Of a stretch of DNA of 64,000 bases, positions 1-9,990 are shown piece by piece. The position numbers were made by a program, and so were the translations under genes. Every line of letters starts with the position of its first letter. Within the stretch, counting starts at the first letter, position 1. Origin of the DNA: Megaleporinus macrocephalus. Lineage: Eukaryota; Chordata; Actinopteri; Characiformes; Anostomidae. The notes beneath the pieces are model-generated. The model saw nothing but the letters and a program-made list of their open reading frames with translations. It was not told where the DNA came from and did no database searches. Where the stretch lies: NCBI GenBank assembly GCA_021613375.1, contig CM038704.1:1928647-1992646 (forward strand), in the 5' to 3' direction.

Positions 1-205
1 GCCACCATGTGTATCAGTACTTTTGGAGTTTAGGAAGGAGGTTCAGCTCCAGGATCAGCTACCATATATACCAGTACTGATGGAGTTGAGGAAGGAGGTT
101 CTGATCCAGGATCAGCTACAATGTGTACCAGTATTGATGGAGTTGAGGAAGGAGGTTCTGATCCAGGATCAGCTACCATGTGTACCAGTACTGAAGGAGG
201 TTCTG
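1..205 (+). repeat. 57-bp minisatellite, short array (about 4 units)
   Basis: Tandem copies of a roughly 57-bp unit that includes 'aggaaggaggttctgatcc' and a palindromic core TGATCCAGGATCA. The same unit forms the larger array at 6335-7300 in the opposite orientation. The unit length is a multiple of three and lacks a stop in one frame, so it yields a repetitive open frame (VLIQDQL repeat), which is not evidence of a gene. The array probably continues left of the window. Confidence 0.85.
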
Positions 206-390
206 TCTTTCTTGTGGTTACAGCTCCTTTAAAAACATGGTTTACTAGAAGACGCCATTCAGTCCAACACGCTGCCTGCCTACGTGCTGGTGGACACACC
301 CACCAGTGACTCATCGCCGGCTGCACGGGCGCCACTGTCCGATTTAACGGCTTGCAGTGTTCACGCAGAGTTACCCTGTACAATAATTAC

Positions 391-1365
391 TAGGGGTGCA
401 ACAACACATCTGTACTAGAGATGGAAGGATCGATCGGCTATGTATCGGTATCAGACGATTTTTAATCAAAATATGTGATCAGTAATTGGCCGATATTTCT
501 CTGATTTAGCCGATCCTGAGAGCCGATCGATGGTGTTAAACAAATGAGCCTAATTTCTGTATTTCCAGCTAGCGTTCCATCCTGAAAGAGGAGCCCTCCG
601 GTCAGCTCCCTGTAATTCCTATCTGAACCACTAGGTGGAAACACATACCCTTTCATTTTCCACAAACTGACTAAAGCAGCAGCCTCGCCAGAAAAGCAAG
701 CGCTGATAGAAAACATGTCGTCCGTCTGGCAGTGTTTACCGTATGTGACTCAGACTCAGCCAGGACATTTTTAAATTAGTGAAATCAGAGTGTCTCATGG
801 GAACTAAGACGAAGACATTTAACTACTAATCTGATACAACACTTCAGAGACACCACACAGCTGAATACAGTAAGTATCAGTAAACAGCAGAGCTAGCACA
901 CACAGCTAACACAAAACTAATAATCCAGAACACCATACAGACCAGATCTGACCGGTACGAACAGAACAGCAGCTACAATTCAATATTCTACATTTAATGA
1001 TTACAGATTTAGTTTAAAATAACAGAGTCTGAGTTTAATGACTGCTGTTTTTACTGCATTAATTTAATTAGCTTTTTTTGTTTTAAATTAAGGGTCTAAA
1101 TGTAATGACTGTAGTATTGGGGATATTTGTTTGATTTACTTTGTTTATTTACTGATAATTTAGTTTAAAATATTAAGCTTGCTTGCGCTAATAACTACAT
1201 ATAGCTCTGCCGTGGCGTATACCCCGCCCTGAATTGGTATCGGCTATCGGCTGATGGTGCTGAAAGGTAATCGGCGATCGGAATCAGCCTCAAAAACGCT
1301 GATCGGTCCATCTCTAATTAGTATATTATTACATCGTGATGCAGAACTGTAACTGTGCATCGTAG
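391..1365. mobile_element. Nested hAT-like non-autonomous elements
   Basis: The inner element runs from about 416 to 1316. It begins TAGAGATGGAAGGATCGATC and ends GATCGGTCCATCTCTA, giving terminal inverted repeats of about 16 bp with a mismatch, and its subterminal sequence is rich in GATCGG/CCGAT motifs. It sits inside another repeat starting TAGGGGTGCAAC (391) and continuing on the right with 'atcgtgatgcagaactg'. I could not find a convincing 8-bp target duplication for the inner element. No transposase is recognisable; an 84-residue minus-strand open frame inside it looks fortuitous. The assignment to hAT rests on the type of ends only. Confidence 0.55.
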
Positions 1366-1779
1366 AGAATTAAGCATTCTTGAGCTCTCCAGTGTGTGAC
1401 CCTCAAACCTGAAGAGTGAATTTCATGCCAGTGCTGGGATTCCGACAATGAGTCTGATTAGTAATGTCTGAGATCAGATAACTTGGGAGACTGTTGGGAT
1501 AAAAAAAATGCAGAAAGCAAAAAAATAAAATAAATACATACCCAATTTTTTATTCTGCGTTCACATTTTCATCACCATGTGACAGCATTACTGCAAATAC
1601 ATGCAGATATCCACCAGGACAGCTTGGGTAACATGTCATGGTGGAGATTTTTGTTTTGTTCTGCTTCTACACAAGTGGAAGACTTTTATTTTTTATTTAT
1701 CTATTTATTTTTTTTAACTATATAAAAATACTTGTATTTACTTCAACTTATAATTACACTTTGTATTTTTTTTTGTTAT
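1366..1779. other. Non-genic AT-rich spacer
   Basis: No splice-flanked open frame is seen. The stretch contains A-rich and T-rich runs (about 1500-1535 and 1690-1720). The 65-residue plus-strand frame over it is T-rich low complexity and is not supported as coding. Confidence 0.5.
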
Positions 1780-1884
1780 CTCATCTATTGGTGAAGGGAG
1801 GAACAGCAAAGCAAGAATTTCATTGTACAGTGTAACTGTCTGTTCTGCTGTACACATGACAATAAAACTCTTGAATCTTGAGAT
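1780..1884 (+). mobile_element. LINE 3' end (L2-like tail), 5' truncated
   Basis: The stretch 'gaatttcattgtacagtg' followed by 'acatgacaataaaactctt' and a short GAATCTTGAG tail is the kind of 3' terminus seen in fish L2-like non-LTR retrotransposons. No reverse transcriptase sequence is attached, so this would be a severely 5'-truncated copy. Family assignment is from recall of fish LINE tails and was not checked against a repeat library. Confidence 0.4.
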
Positions 1885-2224
1885 GGATGTCAACGATCTC
1901 CAACAAAGCAAAACATCACGTACCAGCCCAGACCTCAGCAGTGTGATACTGCCTTTCTCTTTAGCAGTGAGGGAGAAGATAGAAGACAGCCATGGAGAAA
2001 ACTGAGGAGCTTCAGAGTGGTGACGACATTCGTAGCAGAAGAGCTACAAACTTACTCAGCTTTTACTCAACTCAAGTTTTTAAAAGACGATAGTTTGCTA
2101 GTGTTACAGCATCGCTGTGTTGTTTCTACAGAGAGCTGCATGTTTCCGGGAGATGAGCAAAGTGCTAAACCCAAATTTTAAAGCTACAATGAATAATTCA
2201 AAGACCGAAATTCTAGAATAATTC

Positions 2225-2440
2225 AGTCCTTTGGATGTAAACAGACTGATTCAGAGTGTTTTGGTGTGAAATGGTTCAGATGGTGTTTACAGTGGTGGTG
2301 ATGTTGTTTACAGTGGTGGTGATGTTGTTTACAGTGGTGGTGATGGTAACCAGACGTCACCATGTCTACAACACAAATTTACACACTGTATTTACTATCA
2401 AATCCACCAGTGGAGCTACACATGTCTTCTGAGCTGTCAT
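2225..2440 (+). mobile_element. Short copy of the 'gtttacagtggtggtgat' repeat family
   Basis: Contains only about three 21-bp units (2282-2346), followed by 'ggtaaccagacgtcaccat' and the flank 'tctacaacacaaatttacac...caccagtggagctacac'. The same flank borders the long arrays ending at 41.16 kb and 45.03 kb. This copy therefore shows the family with almost no array expansion and is a useful baseline for the larger arrays. Confidence 0.75.
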
Positions 2441-2569
2441 ATGCAATAATATTATCATGCTCAAAGTCAAGCGTAGCTATTTTTACCCTGCATTTAAACA
2501 TTTAAAATAAACCAAAGCATTATCACAAACCTGCTCAGACATCAGAGAGAGAGCATATATCTAACATAC

Positions 2570-3115
2570 AAGCTTTTCTTTCATATAATAACTTTCTGAA
2601 CAATTCTGACTCGGCAAGCTTCTCTAAAAACTGAGCATTTCATACCAAACCCCTCTGAATGACTATTTAATCATGTAGGCTTTATGACAATTTGGTGTTG
2701 TTTCCCTTTAATTAGATTTATAAAGGAATAAAGGAAAATGTACAAGCTACTAGACATCCATCTGTGAGTTAAACAAATGTGTGTTTCACAGTGTAGGTCC
2801 AATCTTATCAGCAAAGGGCCGGTGTGGCTGCAGGTCCTCATTCCAACAAAGCTGGAGATCACATGATCGGCTGCTTGAAGACTGAGTAGATGATTAAGTA
2901 GAATCAGGTGAGCTCCTGTGCATTTGGAATGAAAACCTGCAGCCACATCAGCCACTTAGGGATTAGATTGGCTAGCTCTGGTATAGGTGGATGTCTGGTT
3001 CCATTGACCACCACTGGGAAGAATTCTGACTCTGCAAGATTCTCTGAAGTAAGCATTTCACATCAAACCACTCTGAATGACTTTAACAGCATCTTAACCA
3101 TTTAACTGAAGCTCT
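2570..3115. mobile_element. Dispersed repeat interrupted by a MITE
   Basis: The sequence around 'acagtgtaggtggatgtctg' and 'gaagaattctgactctgcaa' recurs at 3664-3900 ('gtgtaggtggacgtctggtt', 'gaacgattctaacagtgcaa'). At 2798/2984 this family member is split by a separate MITE. No coding capacity. The family is related to the 'ggtgaatggaaccagacgtc' sequences at 15.4, 40.7, 45.5 and 58.4 kb, read on the other strand. Confidence 0.6.
2799..2983. mobile_element. MITE with 'ggtgtggctgcagg' inverted ends
   Basis: A 185-bp insertion whose left arm 'gccggtgtggctgcagg' is the reverse complement of the right arm 'cctgcagccacatcagcc'; 'ccaatctta' and 'agattgg' extend the similarity outward. TAGGT is present on both sides (2794-2798 and 2984-2988) as a likely 5-bp target duplication. 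Removing the insertion restores 'gtgtaggtggatgtctgg', which matches the uninterrupted relative near 3730. It carries no protein. Confidence 0.7.
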
Positions 3116-3144
3116 CCTTACTACCTCAGTAACTAGGGCAAAAT

Positions 3145-3663
3145 ATAAGAAATAGAGGTGTGCTATATATCGTACACAATAATATCGCCAACGTTTTTTA
3201 ATATGGTGAACGATATTATACCCTGAAATATCGTGCTATATCACCATCACTAATTATCACACCAGGTACTACTTTTACTGTTTTTAGCAAAAGAAAAATT
3301 CACACTTTTCTCATTTCCCATCATATATCTACTAGAGACAGATTTTATCTCCAGTATCATCACTTTACTTCAGTCCTGGATAGATGGAGATATTTGGAGT
3401 GCATTATTTAGTATCGTGACATTCTGGATCATTGACTTCTGTTACAATCTGATAAAAAATTCTTGTATTTTTTAATATCTCAGTTAGGGGTGTGCCATAT
3501 CATATTGTATGCAATAACAAAATTAAATGTATTTTGTTGCAGTAGTGTATTCTTGAAATATTTTTTTTTAATTCAATGATTTGTCATATCACTAAGAGTA
3601 TCGTTATCGTCAAAATACCATGAAATATCGTGATATTATGTAGGGCCATATCGCCAACCCCTA
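3145..3663. mobile_element. Two decayed 'ATATCG' MITEs
   Basis: The second and clearer one spans about 3484-3663: it opens TTAGGGGTGTGCCATATC and closes 'gggccatatcgccaaccccta', giving inverted ends with a few mismatches. The first (about 3145-3265) starts with the related 'gaggtgtgctatatatcg' and has internal 'gatattataccctgaaatatcg', but no clear partner end. Such AT-rich elements with subterminal ATATCG are common non-autonomous hAT-type elements in fish. No coding potential. Confidence 0.55.
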
Positions 3664-4010
3664 ATAAGAAACCGTACAAGCTATTAAACGCCCATCGGCG
3701 AGTTAAGCAAATGTGCATTTCCATTTTACAGTGTAGGTGGACGTCTGGTTCCCATCACCACCACTGTGAACGATTCTAACAGTGCAAGCTTCTCTAAAAT
3801 GAAGCATTTCACACCAAACCACTGTGAATGACTTTGACGCCATGCTAACCATTTAATTATGCAGGCTTTTTGAGAAACTGGAGGAGTTTCCTTTTAATTA
3901 GGTATCTCAGTAACTAAGGCAAAACACAAGAAACCATATCGTTTTCTATACAAACATCGGTGAGTTAAGCAAACGTGTAACATAAACAAAAAAATTTGCA
4001 TAAAACAGCC
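3664..4010. mobile_element. Dispersed repeat copies in the putative intron 2
   Basis: Two partial copies of the family seen at 2570-3115: 3664-3900 and 3901-3975 (shared 'tcggtgagttaagcaaacgtg' type sequence). They lie just downstream (gene sense) of the exon at 4103-4019. Confidence 0.55.
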
Positions 4011-4018
4011 TAACTTAC

Positions 4019-4103
4019 CGTCTCCAACCACAGAGGTTCTCTCCTCGGACTCGGAGTCAGGCGTCTTAGCCACAGCATCACATCCCGAATTGTTTCCAGC
4101 CAT
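4019..4103 (-). CDS. Putative first coding exon of an unidentified gene
   Basis: On the minus strand, an acceptor 'ttgtgacag' (AG at 4105-4104) is followed directly by ATG GCT GGA AAC AAT. The frame stays open for 85 bp to a consensus donor GACG|GTAAGTT (intron from 4018). The product begins MAGNNSGCDAVAKTPDSE and continues with an acidic ESEERTSVVGD stretch, ending in phase 1. Together with an upstream exon ending at 4946 this is the only exon pair in the window with good splice sites at every junction. The peptide is polar and acidic, looks like a disordered N-terminus, and I do not recognise the family. The rest of the gene should lie further left, but no third exon was identified between 1 and 4000. 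Confidence 0.5.
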
Positions 4104-4115
4104 CTGTCACAACAC

Positions 4116-4873
4116 CAGAGGTGGATAGAGCAGCCTAAATCAGTACTCCAGTGCTGACACAAGAAAAGTAAAAGTACCTTCACATAATCTTTAAAGTACT
4201 TAAGTACTGAACGTGCAAACAGTCACTGTCCAATGAAAATCAAGCATCTCCAAAACAGTGACTTTACAGTAGAGATCAAAACCTGTCTTCACTTTTAATG
4301 TAAGTCAATGGAACCAGAATGTTTCTCAAGCCACTTTGGAACACTTCTACTGGTCCATTCACCATCAACTTCTCACACAATGTTAAAAGCAACTGTCGTG
4401 TTCGGATGATGCATGTTTATTTCTTTTCAGAGAAGAAATCCAGCATTGCTCAGTGGAGGAACTGGAGTTAGTAAGGCTCAAGACTCTAAAATAACATTAT
4501 AAAGCTCACAGGGCAGTACAGCTGAAACAAAACAGAATAAAATGAAAGAGGAAAAAGGAAAAAGGGATTAGTGAAAAAGTATAAATGGCTGAAAAGAAAG
4601 AGTATGAATTTAGGGGTTACTGTAAATCTAAGCTATTAATTTGCTTGAAAAGCTCCACTGCTAGCTTCTGAAGTTAGCTTTTTATTCGAATTCGAATATC
4701 TTTCTTCAAAAGTAGATTCCTTTACTTATTAATATACTTGAGAAGAAGTACAAGTACTACTATTATTACTAAATAAGCAGAACAGTAAAACCCCAGCAGT
4801 ATATTATTGAAGTATATGCACCGTTACTTGAGTAATAGTAGCTACTAAGCTAACTAGTTATTATCCACCTCTA
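4116..4873. mobile_element. Non-autonomous hAT element with 8-bp target duplication
   Basis: Ends are CAGAGGTGGATAG (left) and 'ttatccacctcta' (right). They are flanked by CACAACAC (4108-4115) and CACAACAT (4874-4881), an 8-bp target duplication with one mismatch, as expected for the hAT superfamily. The 758-bp interior has no transposase. It includes the 'aagtcaatggaaccagaatg' segment that recurs near 10.3, 32.0, 40.5 and 41.7 kb. The right 55 bp (4819-4873) resemble the unit of the 67-bp array at 10.9-14.7 kb. The element occupies nearly all of the intron between exons 4946 and 4103. Confidence 0.8.
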
Positions 4874-4945
4874 CACAACATAAACATAAACACAAACAGC
4901 TCAAACATGACAAATGCTTTCCAAAAAAGGCTCCATGTAACTTAC

Positions 4946-5100
4946 CATCACTCTCCTCGAAGCTTAATGTGAAGAAGTCACACAAAAGCTAAGGTTTTTA
5001 TCACTTTCACTCACTTCTTCATGACGGTCTGTGACGCCTCGAGCGACGTTAATGCCTCCCTGTAGAGACGTTAGCACTCAGGCTAATGCAAGTTTACGCG
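4946..5100 (-). other. Putative untranslated first exon and promoter region
   Basis: On the minus strand the sequence runs to GAGAGTGATG|GTAAGTTAC, a consensus donor with intron starting at 4945. Upstream it contains CpG-bearing sequence including 'gtcgctcgaggcgtcac', more CG-rich than the surroundings, as expected near a transcription start. The 5' limit is not determined; about 5060-5130 is my estimate. A tiny upstream open frame ATG AAG AAG TGA lies at 5022-5011. The last three bases of the exon are ATG in frame with the next exon, so translation could start one codon earlier than 4103. Confidence 0.4.
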
Positions 5101-5266
5101 GGAGGACAGAGAGAAACTGAACGATCTTTAAACTCTGAATGAAAGAAGAATATCGATAACAAACGTGGGGGCGGAAACCAGCAAGCTCTGGACCTTCAAC
5201 TCCTGCGGCACCTGTGGTGGGGGAACTTCTAGCTCTCCTCCGGAGTCCTGGCTGAGCAAAGTGAAT

Positions 5267-5493
5267 GGCCCAATCCCAAATACCGCCCTACGCCCTATGA
5301 AGTGCGCTTGGATGAGACAAGAAACTACAGCGTTGAACGCACATGTTGCTGGTTTTAGAGTCTGTATACACATGACTCAATCCTGGATCACTGTTTATTA
5401 GACACATGTGGCTTTGCTTTCGGACAGAAGCCGCTATTTTATGCCCTAGTGAGTGCACTATGGCGGGAGTAGGGAGTCATTTGGGATTCAGCC
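5267..5493. mobile_element. MITE with 'aatcccaaat' inverted ends
   Basis: Left end GGCCCAATCCCAAAT and right end ATTTGGGATTCAGCC form a 15-bp inverted pair with two mismatches. Inside are the matching arms 'ccgccctacgccctatgaag' and 'gccctagtgagtgcactatgg'. The length is 227 bp. This is a common fish element type; a related family with 'tctcaaatccta' ends occupies 37045-38123. Its position just upstream of the putative promoter could affect that promoter, which is inference only. Confidence 0.65.
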
Positions 5494-6334
5494 ATTGAGA
5501 CGTGCACTGACACACCCTGCCACTTGGGATGACGTTTTTTCCAAGCTTTTCCAAGCTCGGTTTATACGTTAGACCTCACAAGTGTATAATACTGAGTTTA
5601 AAAAATCTTACTGTTCACGAAGTTTAACAGCCGTGCATTCTCTTGTTCTTGTCTCTACGTACGTGTTGAAATAAGCGAGGTGAGTGAATCGTTCTTTTGA
5701 ACCGACTCGTAACTGATTCAAACATTTTCGTGGCATGCCATGATTATATCCGCATTAAAAGCTGGATGTTTGCATATTTTCTTTTTAGTAAAGATATAAA
5801 GGTCTTGCAAAAACTCCAAAGCCTTAAAATATCACATTCAGAATTGTGAGTCTACTTATGTGAATTAAAGAATCAAGCATTCGATTCCTTCAATTCAGTG
5901 AACCGACCAGTTATAAGGAATCGGTTGGATCAACTGAATCAAACTCCCTTTGGGACAGGGGTGTCCACACTTTACCATGTTTGAATCTTTGAACCACTTT
6001 ATTTTCTATCACTGTATAAAAGATGTACAAAGTTATTTGCTGGTGTTTGATTGACGATTTACTGCAATTTGGATGAGTAAGTGCTGAATTAATATTACTA
6101 AATTGTTTACGAGTAGCACTAAAAGTTGACTGTGTTTACTTGTTCAAAATATAATTTGTGAGATAAACTAAACAAAAATCTGTTTTGATATATCATGTTT
6201 TTATATAGATAAAGCCAGCAACAGCATTTAGAAACGTTATTAAAGAGAAAAGCAGATTTAACAGCATAGGTAGCCACATTATTTTCTTAAATGATAAACA
6301 GACAATATTTACTGAAGTACTGAATTTTCTCTTA
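5494..6334. other. Intergenic stretch without recognised gene
   Basis: Mostly unique AT-rich sequence. A donor-like GCGAG|GTGAGTG occurs at 5679/5680 on the plus strand and could pair with the acceptor-like site at 7405, but no open frame supports it. Confidence 0.4.
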
Positions 6335-7300
6335 TATAAACCCCCTTCCTAAACTCCATCAGTACTAATACATGTGGCAGCTGGTCCTGGATCAGAACCT
6401 ACTTCCTAAACTCCATCAGTACTGATACACATGATAGCTGGTCTTGGATCAGAACCTTCATCCTTAACCCCATCAGTAGGGATACACGTGGCAGCTGATC
6501 CTGGATCCTGGATTAGAACTTCCTTCCTAAACTCCATCAAGTACTGATACACATGGTAGCTGATCCTGGATCAGAACCTTCTTCCTAAACTCCATCAGTA
6601 CTGATACACGTGGTAGCTGATCCTGGATCAGAACCTCCTTCCTAAACCCCATCAGTACTGATACACGTGGCAGCTGGTCCTGGATCAGAACCTCCTTCCC
6701 AAACCCCATCAGTACTGATACACATGGTAGCTGATCCTGGATCAGAACCTCCTTCCTAAACTCCATCAGTACTGATACACGTGGCAGCTGATCCTGGATC
6801 AGAACCTCCTTCCTAAACCCTATCAGTACTGATACATGTGACAGCTGATCCTGGAGCAGAACCTCCTTCCTAAACCCTATCCATACTGATACACGTGGCA
6901 GCTGATCCTGGATCAGAACCTCCTTCCTAAACTCCATCAGTACTGATACACATGATAGCTGGTCTTGGATCAGAACCTTCATCCTTAACCCCATCAGTAG
7001 GGATACACGTGGCAGCTGATCCTGGATCAGAACTCCCTTCCTAAACTCCATCAGTACTGATACACATGGCAGCTGATCCTGGATCAGAACTCCCTTCCTA
7101 AACTCCATCAGTACTGATACACATGGTAGTTGATCCTGGATCAGAACCTCCTTCCTAAACCCCATCAGTACTGATACACATGGCAGCTGATCCTGGATCA
7201 GAACCACCTTCCTAAACTCCATCAGTACTGATACACATGGCAGCTGATCCTGGATCAGAACCTCCTTCCTAACCCTATCATGCTGATACACGTGACAGTA
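6335..7300 (-). repeat. 57-bp minisatellite, about 17 units
   Basis: Tandem units 'ctgatcctggatcagaacc' plus 'tccttcctaaactccatcag' plus 'tactgatacac', about 57 bp each, reverse complement of the array at 1-205. Each unit contains the imperfect palindrome TGATCCTGGATCA. Because 57 is 19 codons, the minus strand reads as a 282-residue repeat protein (unit EFRKEVLIQDQLPCVSVLM). No splice sites, upstream promoter or conserved non-repeat domain support translation. Confidence 0.9.
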
Positions 7301-7405
7301 GGTGATCTGGCGCCAGATTGTAAATATTAGTGACGCCATACATAAAAGCTGCGTCACATTTTGCATGAATAACATTAAATAAACTCAGTTTTCTTTATTT
7401 TCCAG

Positions 7406-7475
7406 AAGAGTGAAGATCAGAAAAGGAGAGATCTGTAACTCAGGCCGTCTGCACAGAGGATGAAAACAGTAACAG
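7406..7475 (+). other. Candidate 5'-UTR exon (weak)
   Basis: 'tttctttattttccag' is a good polypyrimidine/acceptor. It is followed by 70 bp and then ACAG|GTAATGAG, an acceptable donor. All three frames before the last ATG contain stops or are short; the final ATG AAA ACA GTA ACA G would start a coding frame crossing the donor. It could be a 5'-UTR exon of a plus-strand transcript diverging from the minus-strand gene, or a chance match. No partner coding exon was found. Confidence 0.25.
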
Positions 7476-8000
7476 GTAATGAGTCTGTACTTTATTACAG
7501 GTATTATTGACTTTATAGTCTGGTTAGTGTGATTAAGTGTGTTAATGTTAGGGGTGTAATTAGTTTTCAGTGGCCAAAACAGTTACATACAGTGTCTGAC
7601 CCACAGAAACAGTGACGGATATCAGAACCATGTTACCTGGTGATTCAGTAATGTTGGTGTATATCAGGATTTTTTTTCCCCATAAAACGACCAATCCGTG
7701 ATCAGCGGTGACATAACGTACTTGTTTGCCTGACTGCTCGTAGGATTTGGGCTAATAGCTACAAATCAGCAAGAAATTCTTAATTTGTTACTTAAAAAAA
7801 CTCAGAATTTACTTTCACTGAACAAAGGGCGGGGATGTGTCGCTCTAATCTATTACATTGTGATTTTACATGCTGCTGCCACCATCAGATGAAATAAAGA
7901 ACTGCAAGGTGTTCGCTGGCTGACAACTTATAACACACTGTAACGCTGCGCTCACACTAGCACACAAGTTACTTACGCCACCTCTTGTGCGTGTGTTCAC
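7476..8000. other. Unique spacer, nothing recognised
   Basis: No repeats of note and no splice-supported open frame. The 60-residue minus-strand frame at 7866-8048 has no supporting features. Confidence 0.4.
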
Positions 8001-9060
8001 TCGCATTCTCGCCAGTTTCAGCTTCCAACAATAACATTTAATAGCCAAAACAAATACTATTTAAATATCACTATTTTTGTTTTACAGTTTATTACAAAAT
8101 TCAAATGGTGCCGGTAAGCGTTGCTAAAATTGTGTTTGATTTAAGAGAGAATCGATTGCTCATTCTTTGTGTCCTGAATGGTTTATGTGAACTTTTCGAA
8201 TTTTGAGTTCAAAATTGGCCAATCGAATTTTAGCAACTTAAATATATAGTGATTACTCGTTTTTTAGAGTTTGAGTTATTGTGAAATGCGTGAAATTATT
8301 GTGAGTTTAATTCAGAGGAAACAAAATTGAAATAAAAAAAAATGCTATAGTGCTATAAATTCAAAATCTTTAAAATTTCATAATCTGGTAACACTGATTT
8401 GCTTCTATAGCCCGTGTTTTACAGTGTGTTTACACTAGCAGGTATTAGAGCAATAAGCAACTGCAATTTAGCAACAAGTGACAAATAACAAATCAAACTG
8501 AAAATTCTGAAAATTAATTATGAGGCAGTGAAGCAACATTTCTAGCCAAATGGCTTCAACAAATTCTTTAAAACTTGAATTTGTGATTTTTAATTTGTTA
8601 AGTCAAAATGAGTTATTGCAAAATGCATGAGTCGAAAAAAAATTAGAAACAAAATTTTGTGCAAAAGTTTCAGAAATTTAAATGATTTTAAATGTTAAAA
8701 TCTGGTGACACAGATTTGATTCTATAGCCATTGACTTTTGTTTTAATTGTAATTAATTATTATAAATTAATTAATTAAAATTAAAAGTTTTTTATTTTGT
8801 TTTAATGTTTAAATTTATGAAAATAAATGATGATGCCGTAAAGCAACATTCTAACCAGTTGCCTCCAACAAATTCTTTAAACCTTGACATTTTTTTTATT
8901 TGTTAGCACTTAAAACTGAATTTGTGTAGCATCAAAGTTAAATTTAAAAGCAAAAAAATTAGATGCTAGAAATTCAAATGATTTTAAATTTCAGAATCTG
9001 GCAAAACAGATTTGCTTTCATGACTGCACAATCAAAATCCACACATGAGCCACATTTGGC
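8001..9060. repeat. Diverged ~305-bp tandem block, AT-rich
   Basis: A recurring segment of the form 'aaattcaaaatctttaaaatttcataatctggtaac' then 'actgatttgcttctatag' occurs near 8385, again near 8696 ('aatctggtgacacagatttg') and near 8995 ('aatctggcaaaacagatttg'), a spacing of about 305 bp. A weaker relative lies at 10560. The copies are well diverged, so this is an old tandem or segmental expansion. Confidence 0.5.
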
Positions 9061-9990
9061 CCTGTAGCTGGAGTATAAACCCCCCTGGCTTAGTAGGAAT
9101 ACTTGGAGAACCTACAACTTCTAGATTATGAAAACTAAGCTTCATCATCAGATCAACACCGGACAGTCGGTGATGTGGCTCAAAACTAAAATTTTAAAAA
9201 AGTCACCCTCGTCATTTTTTACCTCCTCACAACACGAGCGCTTAAACGAACAACAGATGCACGCAGCGAATATCAAAAGCCAAAGCAGCGAGGGATGGAT
9301 TGATACTGAGCTGTATTCAAATTTCTCTCCGTTTACAAGCCTGCCAATTTAGGCTAATTAGCCAGCACATTAGTGTTGCATTTTAAAGGATGCCCTGCTG
9401 TGTTTGCATATGCTTAGAGCACGAGTGGCTGGTTAATTGAAAAATGAAGATGTGAGGGTGTTTGTGGGAGCAGGCCGCAGATGCCTTGTTCAGAGGGAAG
9501 TGCTCTGTAAATAGAGATGCCGAGCAGCGCTGTAAGAGCATTATGGGGTTTTTATTCAATAGGAAATCTATCGGATTAGAGCTGTTAGGTCAAACCAAGC
9601 GTGTCTAGAATCACATTAGTGGGAGGGTTTGAGAGCATTTCGGAGTGTTAGATCCGTACAGTGAAGCAAGCCTTGCTGTAAATATCGTACTTTAGCTAGA
9701 TTTACATGCTCTGAGGCCTGAAATGGTTTGAAGTGCCTGCGACTGACGTTGTACACAGCTGGCTTAAGTGGCAGCCAAATGTTTGGCTTAATAGTTCTTC
9801 TTCTGGAGATGCTCTTTTCTAGTTTGGTGGACACATTAACTGAGATCTTACTCATCATCTCCTCTTCCGTCTTCAGCCTGAGATTCACTCTTCCCATCAA
9901 ACTCTTGGGAAACTTAGGTTTTCATATGTACATACATGTTATGGTACATTGTAATGTTTGTCAGAGGTACCCCGGGTGTTGTTACAGCTA
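9061..9990. other. Unique island, candidate conserved regulatory element
   Basis: Complex, repeat-free sequence of balanced composition, most striking at 9330-9600, with 'ggctaattagccagcacatt' (a palindromic homeodomain-type site), 'catatgcttagagcacgagt' and 'ggctggttaattgaaaa'. No spliced open frame. The 94-residue minus-strand frame at 9900-9616 has no recognisable domain. This composition is typical of developmental enhancers in vertebrate gene deserts, but conservation was not tested. Confidence 0.35.

Noticed and set aside
462..716. 84-residue minus-strand frame
   Set aside because: Lies inside a non-autonomous hAT-like element and has no transposase motif.
1992..2090. Plus-strand frame starting MEKTEELQSGDD after an acceptor-like 'tgcctttctctttag'
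   Set aside because: The frame ends in a stop after about 33 codons and no convincing donor follows; left as chance.
6527..7375. 282-residue minus-strand repeat protein
   Set aside because: Produced by a 57-bp minisatellite whose unit is 19 codons; no promoter, splice or domain evidence.
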